From Paenibacillus spongiae (GTDB lineage Bacteria > Bacillota > Bacilli > Paenibacillales > Paenibacillaceae): a DNA stretch of 64,000 nucleotides. The notes under the pieces were generated by a model. That model did no database searches, was not told where the DNA came from, and saw only the letters and a list, made by a program, of their open reading frames with translations. The position numbers and the translations under genes were made by a program. Of this stretch, positions 1 to 6,993 are shown piece by piece. The stretch covers positions 5,288,501-5,352,500 of the forward strand of contig NZ_CP091430.1 of NCBI RefSeq assembly GCF_024734895.1, written 5' to 3'. Position 1 is the stretch's first letter, and each line of letters begins with the position of its first letter.

Positions 1-46
1 CTCCGATTTACGCGAAAAAAGTTAACCTGTCGGGGAGATCGATGTC

Positions 47-1546
47 ATGAATAAATATAGCCGCTCTATTGTCGGCCTTGTCCTGCTGCTCCTTATACAG
101 CTTACCGGATGCACGAATCAGAATACGAACGTTCCCGATTCCCGCGACGATTCGCCTGTAAACCTCATTTATTATACGATAGGCGATCCGGATAAGGATC
201 TTCAGCTTGTCAATAACAAGATCAATGAGCTTCTTCTGCGGAAAATTGGAATTACGATCACCTATATCAAGATCGGCTGGGAAGAGTACGAGAACCGCCT
301 GAATACGATGATATCGTCGGACACCTCGTTTGATATCGCCTTTGCGCCTAACTTTATTACGAATGCCAAACGCGGCGCCTGGCTGAAGCTCAATGATTAT
401 TTAACGAATCAAGGTAAAGCGATGTATGATGCGATTAACCCCGTCTTCTGGGAAGGCGCGAAGCTTAACGACGGAAGCATATATGGCATTCCGACGAACA
501 AGGAATTGGCCGTGCTTGAAAATTGGATCTATCCGGAAGCATTGATTAAGAAGTATAACATCGATATCTCCAAATACAACACGTTGGAGTCGCTGGAGCC
601 TCTGCTGCGGATGATACAGAAGAATGAGCCGGATTACATTCCCATGGAGCTGAACAAGGACTCTCACAATTTCTTCGCTATGTACGGCTATGAATACATT
701 ACGAACAATAAAATACCTTTAGCAATCCAATCGCTGGATCCAACCGCATCCGTCGTCAATATTTTCGAAACCGCTGAAGCCAGGCAAATCTTAACAACGC
801 TCCGGCGTTACTATCAGCTGGGCTTCATTAATCAAGATGCGGCATTGCGCGAACCGGGAGCGCTGCAGCTGGATTCGAAGGTATTCTGGAAATCCGCAAG
901 CGGCGGACCGCTGTCCGAGAGCGTCTGGAGCAAAGATCTGGGCTATAAGATAGTCGCCCATCCCGTCACGCCCGAAGTCGCGACGAATGTGTCCGTGCTT
1001 GGCGGGATGATGGCGGTGAACGCAAACACGAAGCATCCGGAAGAATGCATCGCCTTTCTAAATTTATTGAATACCGATTCCGAATTGCGCAATCTATTCA
1101 ACTACGGGATTGAAGGGATTCATTATGACTTGGATCACAACGGCCAGGTTGTTCTTATTGATGCGCAGGGGAATCGATTAAGGAATAAAGCTCCCAATTA
1201 TGCGGGGGTTCAATTCACGCAAGGCAATTGGTTCATCTTAAATACGCTGGGCGGTGATTTTCCCGATCCTCTTGATAAATGGGAGCAATTCCGTACGTAT
1301 AACGCCAAAGTCGTGAAATCGAAAGTACTCGGGTTTAACCCTGACCTGTCCATGATGAATGATGAATTCGAGAAAATCGAAAATGTATGGCATAAATACT
1401 ATCCCCTGCTCATGACCGGCAGTGTCGATATCGACACCTTCCTGCCCAAATTTAATGATGAACTGCATAAAGCAGGACTGGAGAAAGTACGTGCAGAGGT
1501 GCAAAAACATCTTGATGCATGGCGCCAAGAGCGTGATAAATTGTAA
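47..1546 (+). CDS. ABC transporter substrate-binding lipoprotein (sugar type)
   Basis: A 499-residue exported solute-binding protein. Residues 1-22 form a lipoprotein signal with a short basic N-terminus, a hydrophobic run (LVLLLLIQ) and the lipobox LTGC, so Cys22 should be lipidated and anchor the protein to the outer face of the membrane. The rest has the usual family-1 binding-protein layout. The last 60-70 residues (from about VWHKYYPLL to the end) resemble the C-terminal DUF3502-type tail common in Paenibacillus oligosaccharide-binding proteins. The start is supported by a GGGGAGA ribosome site about 9 bases upstream. No permease genes follow; they may lie left of the window. The ligand cannot be deduced from sequence, and an oligosaccharide is an inference from the family. 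Confidence 0.85.
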   Translation: MNKYSRSIVGLVLLLLIQLTGCTNQNTNVPDSRDDSPVNLIYYTIGDPDKDLQLVNNKINELLLRKIGITITYIKIGWEEYENRLNTMISSDTSFDIAFAPNFITNAKRGAWLKLNDYLTNQGKAMYDAINPVFWEGAKLNDGSIYGIPTNKELAVLENWIYPEALIKKYNIDISKYNTLESLEPLLRMIQKNEPDYIPMELNKDSHNFFAMYGYEYITNNKIPLAIQSLDPTASVVNIFETAEARQILTTLRRYYQLGFINQDAALREPGALQLDSKVFWKSASGGPLSESVWSKDLGYKIVAHPVTPEVATNVSVLGGMMAVNANTKHPEECIAFLNLLNTDSELRNLFNYGIEGIHYDLDHNGQVVLIDAQGNRLRNKAPNYAGVQFTQGNWFILNTLGGDFPDPLDKWEQFRTYNAKVVKSKVLGFNPDLSMMNDEFEKIENVWHKYYPLLMTGSVDIDTFLPKFNDELHKAGLEKVRAEVQKHLDAWRQERDKL

Positions 1547-1594
1547 TGTATTCCAATTTACAGTATGCTAAACCATATGGGAGGAGAGGAATTT

Positions 1595-2092
1595 ATGGTC
1601 AAACAACTGATCGTTGGCGACGCAACGCATGAACTTTCCACTACGCGCCGCATTCTGGAACGCTTGCCCGAGGAGCATATGTCGTGGAAGCCGCACGAGA
1701 AATCGATGACGCTCGGCGGGCTGGCCACGCACCTGATCAACCTGCTGAACTGGCAAATCGCGATTTTTCAGTATCCGGAGTTCGATCTTTCGACCGTGCC
1801 GCTGCGGAGGGAGCCTTTGGAAAAACGCGCTGACGTTCTGGAGGAGTTCGACGCGAACGTCGGCAAGTTTGAAAAGCTGCTCGCCGAATGTGACGAGAAA
1901 ATCCTCGGCGAGGAATGGACGTTGCGCCACGGCAACCATATCATCCTCCGCGAGCCGCGGGCGATCGCGCTCCGCACCTTCGGATTAAGCCACATGGTCC
2001 ACCACCGGGCGCAGCTCGGGGTATACTTGCGGCTTCTCGATATTCCGGTGCCGGGCATCTACGGTCCCTCAGCCGATGAGGAAGCCCAATGA
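1595..2092 (+). CDS. DinB/YfiT-like family protein
   Basis: A 165-residue protein of the DinB four-helix-bundle superfamily. It has the N-terminal pattern of a Leu/Arg-rich helix followed by ThrHis (LATHLINLLNW, around residue 45) and the C-terminal HMVHHRAQLGVYLRLL, whose histidines normally build the metal site. Members are putative metal-dependent transferases or damage-inducible proteins, and the reaction is unknown for most. I chose the ATG at 1595 because a strong GGAGAGGA site sits 5-12 bases upstream; the ATG at 1565 lacks one. The gene is followed at once by a good intrinsic terminator. Start and family are solid, cellular role is not. Confidence 0.8.
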   Translation: MVKQLIVGDATHELSTTRRILERLPEEHMSWKPHEKSMTLGGLATHLINLLNWQIAIFQYPEFDLSTVPLRREPLEKRADVLEEFDANVGKFEKLLAECDEKILGEEWTLRHGNHIILREPRAIALRTFGLSHMVHHRAQLGVYLRLLDIPVPGIYGPSADEEAQ

Positions 2093-2120
2093 ACGAAGTT
2101 TCTCGATCCGATACGAGCCA

Positions 2121-2169
2121 AACAGTCGCAGGGCACCGGCATGACCGCCGGTACTCTGCGACTGTTTTT
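2121..2169 (+). terminator. Intrinsic terminator of the DinB-like gene
   Basis: AACAGTCGCAG pairs with CTGCGACTGTT around an inner CACCGGC/GCCGGT stem, and the hairpin runs into TTTTTATTGT. It lies 28 bases after the stop codon. Confidence 0.85.
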
Positions 2170-2220
2170 ATTGTCGTCGAATAGACGCTCGCATTGATCA
2201 GACGCGCGGCGCCGCTTACG

Positions 2221-2362
2221 GGAGCCTAGGGGGATCAGCTCAATGCTTTGCTGTCCCATCAAGAGATGTATGAATCCTGATTAAGCCTTGACCGATATAT
2301 TTCGATGAAGCAGATCGCTGCGGTAGATTCAGACGCTATTCTCCTCCGTTTGAAGATCATAT
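2221..2362. repeat. Degenerate copy of the tRNA-Ala-linked repeat
   Basis: This stretch starts with GGAGCCTAGGGGGAT, as the two long copies at 4175-4384 and 4427-4654 do. It continues with recognisably the same interior: GATGTATGAATCCTGAT, then TTTCGATGAAGCAGATCG, then CGGTAGATTCAGACGC and TCCTCCGTTTGA. The left TGGT and the opposite inverted arm are missing or too worn to see. It does not encode a convincing protein. Confidence 0.65.
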
Positions 2363-2392
2363 TTATTCCACCTATTTACAACAAAATCAATC

Positions 2393-2827
2393 TTAGGCTC
2401 TCTTCAGTGACCTGTTTACCCACCAATATTTAAACTCAAATATGGCAAATACGCCAACTACGAGTGCCACAAGACTAACAGCCCATATTCCCAGATATGT
2501 CATTATAAACGAGGTTCCATCCGACGCAATCAGATAAACGCTCCCAATTACCCAGAGAAAGTCCACCACAGAATAGATAAGTACATACCTAGGTGGAATG
2601 AATTTCAGTTTAACCGTCCAAAAAACAAAGGCTACAAAAACGACAAGAAAAATCCCCACTTCGACTAGCGCAGATGAATGATCCAGGCCAGTCAAGGTTG
2701 CCACGAAATGGGAGAAGAAGATCAAAATGAGCCCAAATGCCCCCGTAGAAAAACCATTCGCTAACAAAATATAACGAATCATTCTCCCATCCTTCACGCT
2801 TTCTTCTGCGTGTAATTTTCGATTCAT
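2393..2827 (-). CDS. Small four-helix membrane protein, function unknown
   Basis: I do not recognise this 144-residue protein as a named family. After a short charged N-terminus it has four hydrophobic segments (roughly residues 17-38, 48-66, 75-95 and 100-125) and ends in a basic tail (WWVNRSLKRA), which fits an integral membrane protein with its C-terminus inside. The ATG at 2827 is chosen because GAGGTG lies 7 bases upstream; the codon at 2842 has no such site. Transcription should start about 140 bases upstream at a strong promoter that contains two TetR-type palindromes, so expression is probably induced by a small molecule. No TetR gene lies nearby. Confidence 0.7.
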   Translation of the reverse strand: MNRKLHAEESVKDGRMIRYILLANGFSTGAFGLILIFFSHFVATLTGLDHSSALVEVGIFLVVFVAFVFWTVKLKFIPPRYVLIYSVVDFLWVIGSVYLIASDGTSFIMTYLGIWAVSLVALVVGVFAIFEFKYWWVNRSLKRA

Positions 2828-2945
2828 GGTTAGACACCTCAATTTTCGTAAGGATTAAATGTCTAAAGCCGATTACGCCATAAGTCGATCACACTCCATT
2901 TCTTGACACCCATAGCTGATTGACGACAGCCAAGATGTTTCTTCA

Positions 2946-3009
2946 AAGCAAAAGAGACAGATCTGTCTCTTTTGCTTATTATGATACAGACAGATCTGTC
3001 TCGTGTCAA
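2946..3009 (-). promoter_or_regulatory. Strong promoter with two TetR-type palindromic operators
   Basis: On the minus strand TTGACA (3009-3004) and TATCAT (2986-2981) are separated by exactly 17 bases. The spacer contains the perfect 14-bp palindrome AGACAGATCTGTCT (2988-3001). The same core sits again just downstream of the -10 box, inside a 32-bp perfect palindrome (2946-2977), with centres 33 bp apart. Steric blocking by a TetR-family dimer is the simplest reading. The 32-bp palindrome could also form an RNA hairpin in the leader. Confidence 0.75.
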
Positions 3010-3077
3010 ATAAGATTTTACCATTTTTTGAATTTCAGAGTCGTCGAGTTCTATGGAAAAAAGTAGAGGAATGTTTG

Positions 3078-3120
3078 TTGGAACCTAGGGGGAATTAGCT
3101 TTCGCTATGCAGAGTTAGAA
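3078..3120. repeat. Short fragment of the tRNA-Ala-linked repeat
   Basis: The segment GGAACCTAGGGGGAATTAGCT followed by TTCGCTATGCAGAGTT matches, with substitutions, the first 40 bases of the long copies at 4175 and 4427 (GGAGCCTAGGGGGATACAGCT then CGCAGAACTCG). Nothing beyond about 3120 aligns by eye. Confidence 0.45.
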
Positions 3121-3139
3121 GACAAGTCGGACATCTCTG

Positions 3140-3571
3140 TTACTGTGCCTGCTGACCACTGGACTGGTTTTTCTTCATTCTTGTGCCCAGTAGGATGAAG
3201 GCGACATAGATTACAATGGCAATCGAATCTATAAACGTGTCCGTAAGCGCCGAAACGTCAAGCAATGCCGTTACGCCAAGAATAACCATCAGTCGGACGA
3301 TCAGGATCGCCGCGATCATCCATGCGGCAAACCGGATCTTCGATCGCTCACTTTGGAATGACATGAAAATGAATGCGATGCCGAAGACCAGGTTTTCCGC
3401 CGTGATAATGTGCCAAACATACGTGAATACCGTCTGGGTATCCATGGATATCGCCCTAATGTCGAGCGTCGGCAGCACAGCGTATTGCCCGTTCCATGCG
3501 TGCGTGGCGGCAAACAATATCGCAAGAACGCCTGCAATCAGATAATAAAAATTCCTAACCTTGATGTTCAT
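3140..3571 (-). CDS. Small membrane protein cotranscribed with a MerR regulator
   Basis: A 143-residue protein with four likely membrane segments: residues 7-22 (LIAGVLAILFAATHAWNGQ), a segment around 45-65, one around 75-95 and one around 105-130. It ends in a charged tail. The start at 3571 has GGAGGG 6 bases upstream and lies 17 bases inside the end of the preceding MerR gene, so translation of the two is probably coupled. The product is therefore the likely target or partner of the MerR regulator. The family is not recognised; it may sit with DoxX-like or YndJ-like small membrane proteins, but I see no diagnostic motif. Confidence 0.7.
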   Translation of the reverse strand: MNIKVRNFYYLIAGVLAILFAATHAWNGQYAVLPTLDIRAISMDTQTVFTYVWHIITAENLVFGIAFIFMSFQSERSKIRFAAWMIAAILIVRLMVILGVTALLDVSALTDTFIDSIAIVIYVAFILLGTRMKKNQSSGQQAQ

Positions 3572-4028
3572 CGCAACCCTCCTTACAAATTCCCGGTTCA
3601 TTCGTTCGGATATCCTTGTAAATCTCGCGGACGAATTCTGCCAACCGTTGGTCACTTTCATTATTAAAATCCCTTAACGTTTCGGCTGCTATGCCGAGCA
3701 GCCGACTGACCTTTTCCAGATGGGCAATCTTCTTGCGCGTTTCTGCGTTCTTGGCATCGAGGAACGCAGCAACCTCTTCGCAGTAAGCGGAGTCGATATT
3801 TTTCATCTTACGGAAACCAAATTTCCCCCTGATTTCGTCAAGAGAAAAGTCCGCATACTGCATGATCTGAATATTCATCAAATCCATGAGGTCGTCCTTC
3901 GAATACCTTCGGTACCCATTGCCTTCCCGAGACGGCGAGACGACCCCAATCCGGTCATAATACCGAAGCGTATCCTTCGGCATCCCAAGTATCCGCGAAA
4001 CCTCTTGTATAGAATAAAGTTTTTCCAT
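3555..4028 (-). CDS. MerR-family transcriptional regulator
   Basis: A 157-residue regulator with the MerR winged helix at the N-terminus. The motif YSIQEVSRILGMPKDTLRYY, then an Asp-Arg-Ile-Gly turn and the wing NGYRRYS, occupies residues 5-45. A long helix follows (about 80-115) that would form the antiparallel dimer coiled coil. The C-terminal part is short and contains two Cys (CKEGC), but not the metal-binding arrangement of MerR or CueR, so the inducer is unknown. The gene overlaps the next membrane-protein gene by 17 bases. Its promoter has the 19-bp spacer typical of MerR-controlled promoters and appears to give a transcript that starts at the ATG itself. Confidence 0.88.
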   Translation of the reverse strand: MEKLYSIQEVSRILGMPKDTLRYYDRIGVVSPSREGNGYRRYSKDDLMDLMNIQIMQYADFSLDEIRGKFGFRKMKNIDSAYCEEVAAFLDAKNAETRKKIAHLEKVSRLLGIAAETLRDFNNESDQRLAEFVREIYKDIRTNEPGICKEGCDEHQG

Positions 4029-4034
4029 GAATTC

Positions 4035-4065
4035 AGAATAACATTAGAGTTGACTCCAATGTCAA
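4035..4065 (-). promoter_or_regulatory. MerR-type promoter with 19-bp spacer
   Basis: TTGACA (4065-4060) and TATTCT (4040-4035) on the minus strand are separated by 19 bases instead of 17. The spacer holds the near-perfect dyad TTGGAGT-CA-ACTCTAA. This long spacer with a central dyad is the hallmark of promoters that MerR proteins untwist. Only six bases separate the -10 box from the ATG at 4028, so the mRNA should be leaderless. Confidence 0.75.
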
Positions 4066-4174
4066 GAAAATTGGGCGTAAAAAAGTTTTTGAAACGAATT
4101 CGTATGTGCGCCAACGTATGGACGATGTGAACAGCTGGTCAGAAAAAACGGCTTCTCAGCGTTAACTGAACAGG

Positions 4175-4384
4175 TTTGGTGGAGCCTGGGGGGATATAGC
4201 TCGCAGAACTCGCTGATCCATTATGGATGTCCGAATCTTGATTATATGCTGACGAAGCTATTCGACGAGGACTTTTAGCGGTAGATCCTGATCGCCGTGC
4301 TCCTCCGTTCGCAGTATTTCACGGAAGTGATCCGTCCGCGCGGGCGAACCCGTAGCGGTTCTCTCCCCTAGGCTGTCCACCAAA
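4175..4384 (-). repeat. tRNA-Ala-linked inverted-repeat element, copy 1
   Basis: A 210-bp element bounded by inverted arms: TTTGGTGGAGCCTGGGGGGA at the left and TCTCCCCTAGGCTGTCCACC plus AAA at the right. Read on the minus strand it ends like the tRNA-Ala gene (CCAGGCTCCACCA). The interior carries blocks shared with copy 2: CTCGCAGAACTCGCTGATCC, CGGTAGAT and the GC-rich CGCGCGGGCGAACCC, with a small GAACC/GGTTC hairpin. No open frame of note. A transcript would fold back on itself end to end. See the finding on this family. Confidence 0.8.
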
Positions 4385-4393
4385 TAAACAGAA

Positions 4394-4416
4394 AACCACG
4401 TTCAATGAACGTGGTT
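4394..4416 (-). terminator. Hairpin between repeat copies, terminator-like
   Basis: AACCACGTTCA and TGAACGTGGTT form a perfect 11-bp stem with a one-base centre. On the minus strand it is followed by TTTTCTGTTTATTT. It occupies the same place after copy 2 as the tRNA-Ala terminator occupies after the tRNA and shares the AACCAC/GTGGTT stem, so the hairpin seems to be part of the duplicated unit. Confidence 0.65.
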
Positions 4417-4426
4417 GATTTGTTTA

Positions 4427-4654
4427 TTTTGGTGGAGCCTAGGGGGATACAGCTCGCAGAACTCGCTGATCCATTATGTGATGTATGAATCCTGATGAAA
4501 TGTTCACAGATGTATTTCAACGAAGCAGATCGCGGCGGTAGATTCAGACGCCGTGCTCGTCCGTTTGATGATTACTCTGCGAAGCTTCACACCCACTCCC
4601 TGCGCGCGGGCGAACCCATAGGGGTTCATCTCCCCCTAGTCTAACCACCAAAAA
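4427..4654 (-). repeat. tRNA-Ala-linked inverted-repeat element, copy 2
   Basis: A 228-bp element with left arm TTTTGGTGGAGCCTAGGGGG and right arm TCTCCCCCTAGTCTAACCACC plus AAAA. The arms pair with each other and the left one is identical to the 3' end of the tRNA-Ala gene at 4697. The interior matches copy 1 and the degenerate copy at 2221: GATGTATGAATCCTGAT, CAACGAAGCAGATCG and CGGTAGATTCAGACGCCG. It lies directly between two AACCAC/GTGGTT hairpins. No protein is encoded. Confidence 0.82.
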
Positions 4655-4657
4655 GAA

Positions 4658-4683
4658 AAACCACTTCCTAAATGAAGTGGTTT
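4658..4683 (-). terminator. Intrinsic terminator of tRNA-Ala
   Basis: On the minus strand AAACCACTTC and GAAGTGGTTT form a 10-bp stem around a six-base loop, followed by TTTTTCTTTTT. It begins 14 bases after the tRNA CCA end. Confidence 0.85.
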
Positions 4684-4696
4684 GATTTACGTTTTT

Positions 4697-4772
4697 TGGT
4701 GGAGCCTAGGGGGATCGAACCCCTGACCTCATCGCTGCCAGCGATGCGCTCTCCCAGCTGAGCTAAGGCCCC
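4697..4772 (-). tRNA. tRNA-Ala (anticodon GGC)
   Basis: The 76-base gene folds as a normal cloverleaf. The acceptor stem is GGGGCCT with AGGCTCC and the CCA is encoded. The D arm has AGCTCAGCTGGGAGAGC. The anticodon stem CATCG/CGATG encloses the loop CTGGCAG, giving anticodon GGC. The T arm is CAGGGGTTCGATCCCCCT. It reads GCC and GCU alanine codons. It lies 48 bases after the nrdR stop on the same strand, and its terminator follows. Its last 19 bases recur in the repeat elements on its 3' side. Confidence 0.97.
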
Positions 4773-4820
4773 AAGATTTGTAACGACAAGATAGATCATA
4801 TCATGGGACTGCAATAGCTG

Positions 4821-5300
4821 TCAATCTTTTTTTGGGCTGGCGAGCGAATCTTTGGACAATAAGGAATTAAGCTCCTTCATGAACATATCAATATCACGAA
4901 ATTGACGGTAGACCGATGCGAATCGAACGTATGCAACTTCATCCACCGGATACAGTTGCTGCATGACGATTTCGCCTATATCGCGGCTTTCCACCTCGGC
5001 TAATGCCGTAGTCCGCAATTCTTTCTCCACTTCGGACACAATAACCTCAAGCTGTTCGACCGGTACGGGGCGCTTCTCGCAAGCCCGGATAAGACCGCGC
5101 AGAATCTTGTCACGGCTGAATTCTTCCCGGCTTCCACCCTTCTTGATCACAATCAACGGCGTTTCTTCGATCATTTCAAAGGTTGTGAACCGGCGGCTGC
5201 ATTTTTCGCATTCACGGCGGCGGCGGATCGATTTATTCTCGTTTGCGGGCCGTGAATCAAGCACCTTTGTTCCGGAATAATCACAATACGGACATTTCAT
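4821..5300 (-). CDS. nrdR: Transcriptional repressor NrdR
   Basis: A 159-residue repressor of ribonucleotide reductase genes. The N-terminal zinc ribbon has Cys3-Pro-Tyr-Cys6 and Cys31-Glu-Lys-Cys34, with the basic stretch [11 protein letters not shown] and the RRFTT turn that contact DNA. The ATP-cone that senses dATP/ATP runs from about residue 46 to 136 ([16 protein letters not shown]). The start at 5300 puts MKCPYC at the N-terminus as in all family members, with GGAGG 11 bases upstream; the ATG at 5318 overlaps that ribosome site. It would bind tandem NrdR boxes at nrd promoters, none of which I see here. Confidence 0.96.
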   Translation of the reverse strand: MKCPYCDYSGTKVLDSRPANENKSIRRRRECEKCSRRFTTFEMIEETPLIVIKKGGSREEFSRDKILRGLIRACEKRPVPVEQLEVIVSEVEKELRTTALAEVESRDIGEIVMQQLYPVDEVAYVRFASVYRQFRDIDMFMKELNSLLSKDSLASPKKD

Positions 5301-5432
5301 GCTTGTAAGAACCTCCATCAGATCGAAGTAACCAAATTCAATAATAAACCCATTATAACGCCGATGTTGCAGCGCTATTCAAACCGGTAACATTTTCTAA
5401 CCTTTTCCTGTTATGAAACTCACGCTTTCGCA

Positions 5433-5439
5433 CATAATA
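5433..5439 (+). promoter_or_regulatory. Possible sigma-G -10 box of the spore protein gene
   Basis: CATAATA matches the sigma-G -10 form CATnnTA. A poor -35 candidate, TGTTAT (5409-5414), lies 18 bases upstream. Forespore control is expected for this gene family; the promoter itself is only a tentative match. Confidence 0.4.
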
Positions 5440-5469
5440 CTGTTACAAACCGCGAGGAGGTGAACGACA

Positions 5470-5685
5470 ATGGCACAAAACCGCAGCAGCAACCAATTGG
5501 TTGTACCGCAAGCCAATGCAGCGCTTGACCAAATGAAATATGAGGTAGCGCAAGAGCTTGGTATTGCTATCCCGCAAGACGGATATTACGGGAACATGGC
5601 TACGCGTGATGCAGGATCCCTTGGGGGCTACATTACTCGTAAACTGGTACAAATCGCTGAACAGTCCCTAGCAGGACAAAGATAA
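5470..5685 (+). CDS. Alpha/beta-type small acid-soluble spore protein
   Basis: A 71-residue spore DNA-binding protein. It carries both family signatures: ALDQMKYEVAQELGI (residues 18-32), which includes the Glu-Val site cut by the germination protease GPR, and the C-terminal GYITRKLVQIAEQ (about 53-65) that contacts the minor groove. In the dormant spore such proteins coat DNA, force an A-like helix and protect against UV and heat. A GAGGAGGTGA ribosome site lies 7 bases before the ATG and a terminator follows. The organism is therefore an endospore former. Confidence 0.96.
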   Translation: MAQNRSSNQLVVPQANAALDQMKYEVAQELGIAIPQDGYYGNMATRDAGSLGGYITRKLVQIAEQSLAGQR

Positions 5686-5700
5686 TGAGGCTTAATAACG

Positions 5701-5754
5701 GAAGCTTCGATCAGACGCCTTCATAGGCGGTTGACCGGGGCTTCTTCTCTTTTT
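5701..5754 (+). terminator. Terminator of the spore protein gene
   Basis: GAAGC and GCTTC close a hairpin with an inner CGCCT/AGGCG stem, followed by TTCTCTTTTT, 15 bases after the stop codon. Confidence 0.75.
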
Positions 5755-5889
5755 ACCCCATAAGAAGGTGGGCACATGCACACATCAATTTCATTATACC
5801 ACAAAACCCGTCCGTAAAAATACAAAAGAGTCTATAATCTCCTGCTGCGACTGACTTCAAGACGATATTTGCCCCACATTACAGATGGA

Positions 5890-6210
5890 CTAATCGTGGG
5901 TTACTTGATGACTTTCCAATTTTTCATCCTCATCGAATTTCAGAACGAACAAACTGTCATCCACGCCCATGCCTGCACGGCCCAAATAATAAACATACTG
6001 AACCACGGGATCTTCCAGCCTCTGCTCAGGCTCCCCTAATAAATCAACGACCTCTTGCTCGGTCAATCCTATAGGCTCATGCTTGTTTATAAAATCGTTC
6101 ACCATGCCATATCTCATATCCGGTTCGTTCTGCCAGTCCCCCTCGTTAAATTTGCTCTGGCACGCGGTAAGAAACAGCACCAGCATGAACGAGATGAATA
6201 TCCTCTTCAC
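5890..6210 (-). CDS. Small lipoprotein with a BamE/SmpA-like domain
   Basis: A 106-residue lipoprotein. A lipobox LTAC ends the signal peptide at Cys17. The mature part has the pattern LTEQEVVDLLGEPEQR followed by VVQYVYYLG and VLKFDEDEKL, which resembles the SmpA/OmlA (BamE-like) fold with its helix-helix-strand start. In Gram-positives these small lipoproteins have no settled function. The GTG at 6210 is preferred because GAGGG lies 8 bases upstream; the GTG at 6219 overlaps that site. Confidence 0.7.
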   Translation of the reverse strand: MKRIFISFMLVLFLTACQSKFNEGDWQNEPDMRYGMVNDFINKHEPIGLTEQEVVDLLGEPEQRLEDPVVQYVYYLGRAGMGVDDSLFVLKFDEDEKLESHQVTHD

Positions 6211-6366
6211 CGCAAACACCCTCTTCTATAGCCTTTGCATATCGCTGCAAATATTCACCCTCCAATAATAAACGATATAGGCGGATAAAGGTTGCAGTAA
6301 CAGCAATTTGAAGAGCATTGAGCTTGCGCCATCAGGGTGTACTGTTCATAGCCGCGCTGCATTCCA

Positions 6367-6399
6367 TAAAAAAAAACCGCCAGCAACAAATTGCTGGCG
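6367..6399 (-). terminator. Terminator at the end of the polA-to-transglycosylase cluster
   Basis: On the minus strand CGCCAGCAA and TTGCTGGCG form a perfect 9-bp stem with a four-base loop, followed by GGTTTTTTTTT. It begins 28 bases after the transglycosylase stop. Confidence 0.93.
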
Positions 6400-6426
6400 A
6401 TGCCGCGTAAATTATGTAAGCCATTG

Positions 6427-6993
6427 CTAAAATTCGGGATAAAGCTTCTTGTATTTCTTATAATAATAATGGACGCGCTGCACGTAGTGCCGCGTTTCTC
6501 CATATGGAATATCGCTTATCGTACTCAATTCCCCGTCCCATTTGCCCTCCGTCATCCAACGCTTAACCGCGCCGGGACCGGCATTATAAGCGGCAATGAC
6601 AGCCACCTGGTTCCCTTTAAACTGCTTATTCAGCCAATTTAGATACCATGCGCCCATCTCGATGCCAAGATCGGCCCGATGCTTAAGGCTGTCCCTCGTC
6701 ACGCCGTCAAATCCGCTCTTCTCGACGATCCAGTCCGCCGTATCGGGCATGATCTGCATGATTCCGACGGCACCCTTCTTCGACTCCTTGCCGGGCTCGT
6801 AATTCGTCTCCGTACGGATAACCGCGGCAAGCAATTGCGGCTCCAGCTTATAATTGTCCGCGCTGATTCGGATATCGTCCTTGTAATGGATCGGATACAT
6901 CCAGCGGCTGATCCACTCCGAATTAAAGAACAGCACGACCAATAGAGCGAGTACCAGTACGAGAAAGACTCTCTTGCGCCGAAATTTCTTCAT
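6427..6993 (-). CDS. Membrane-anchored lytic transglycosylase (Slt type)
   Basis: A 188-residue peptidoglycan hydrolase that would cleave the MurNAc-GlcNAc bond to give 1,6-anhydro ends. A single N-terminal membrane helix (residues 8-24) is followed by the goose-type lysozyme/SLT fold. Glu62 in IRTETNYEP is the catalytic residue. GIMQIMP (77-83) and AAYNAGPG (134-141) are the other two family motifs, and YVQRVHYYY is the final one. Its ATG overlaps the coaE stop by four bases (ATGA), so it is translated from the same mRNA as coaE. No separate wall-binding domain is present. Confidence 0.93.
   Translation of the reverse strand: MKKFRRKRVFLVLVLALLVVLFFNSEWISRWMYPIHYKDDIRISADNYKLEPQLLAAVIRTETNYEPGKESKKGAVGIMQIMPDTADWIVEKSGFDGVTRDSLKHRADLGIEMGAWYLNWLNKQFKGNQVAVIAAYNAGPGAVKRWMTEGKWDGELSTISDIPYGETRHYVQRVHYYYKKYKKLYPEF

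Noticed and set aside
4427-4654. Retron-like non-coding RNA, because the element is flanked by inverted arms
   Set aside because: No reverse transcriptase gene lies anywhere near and there is no recognisable msr/msd layout.
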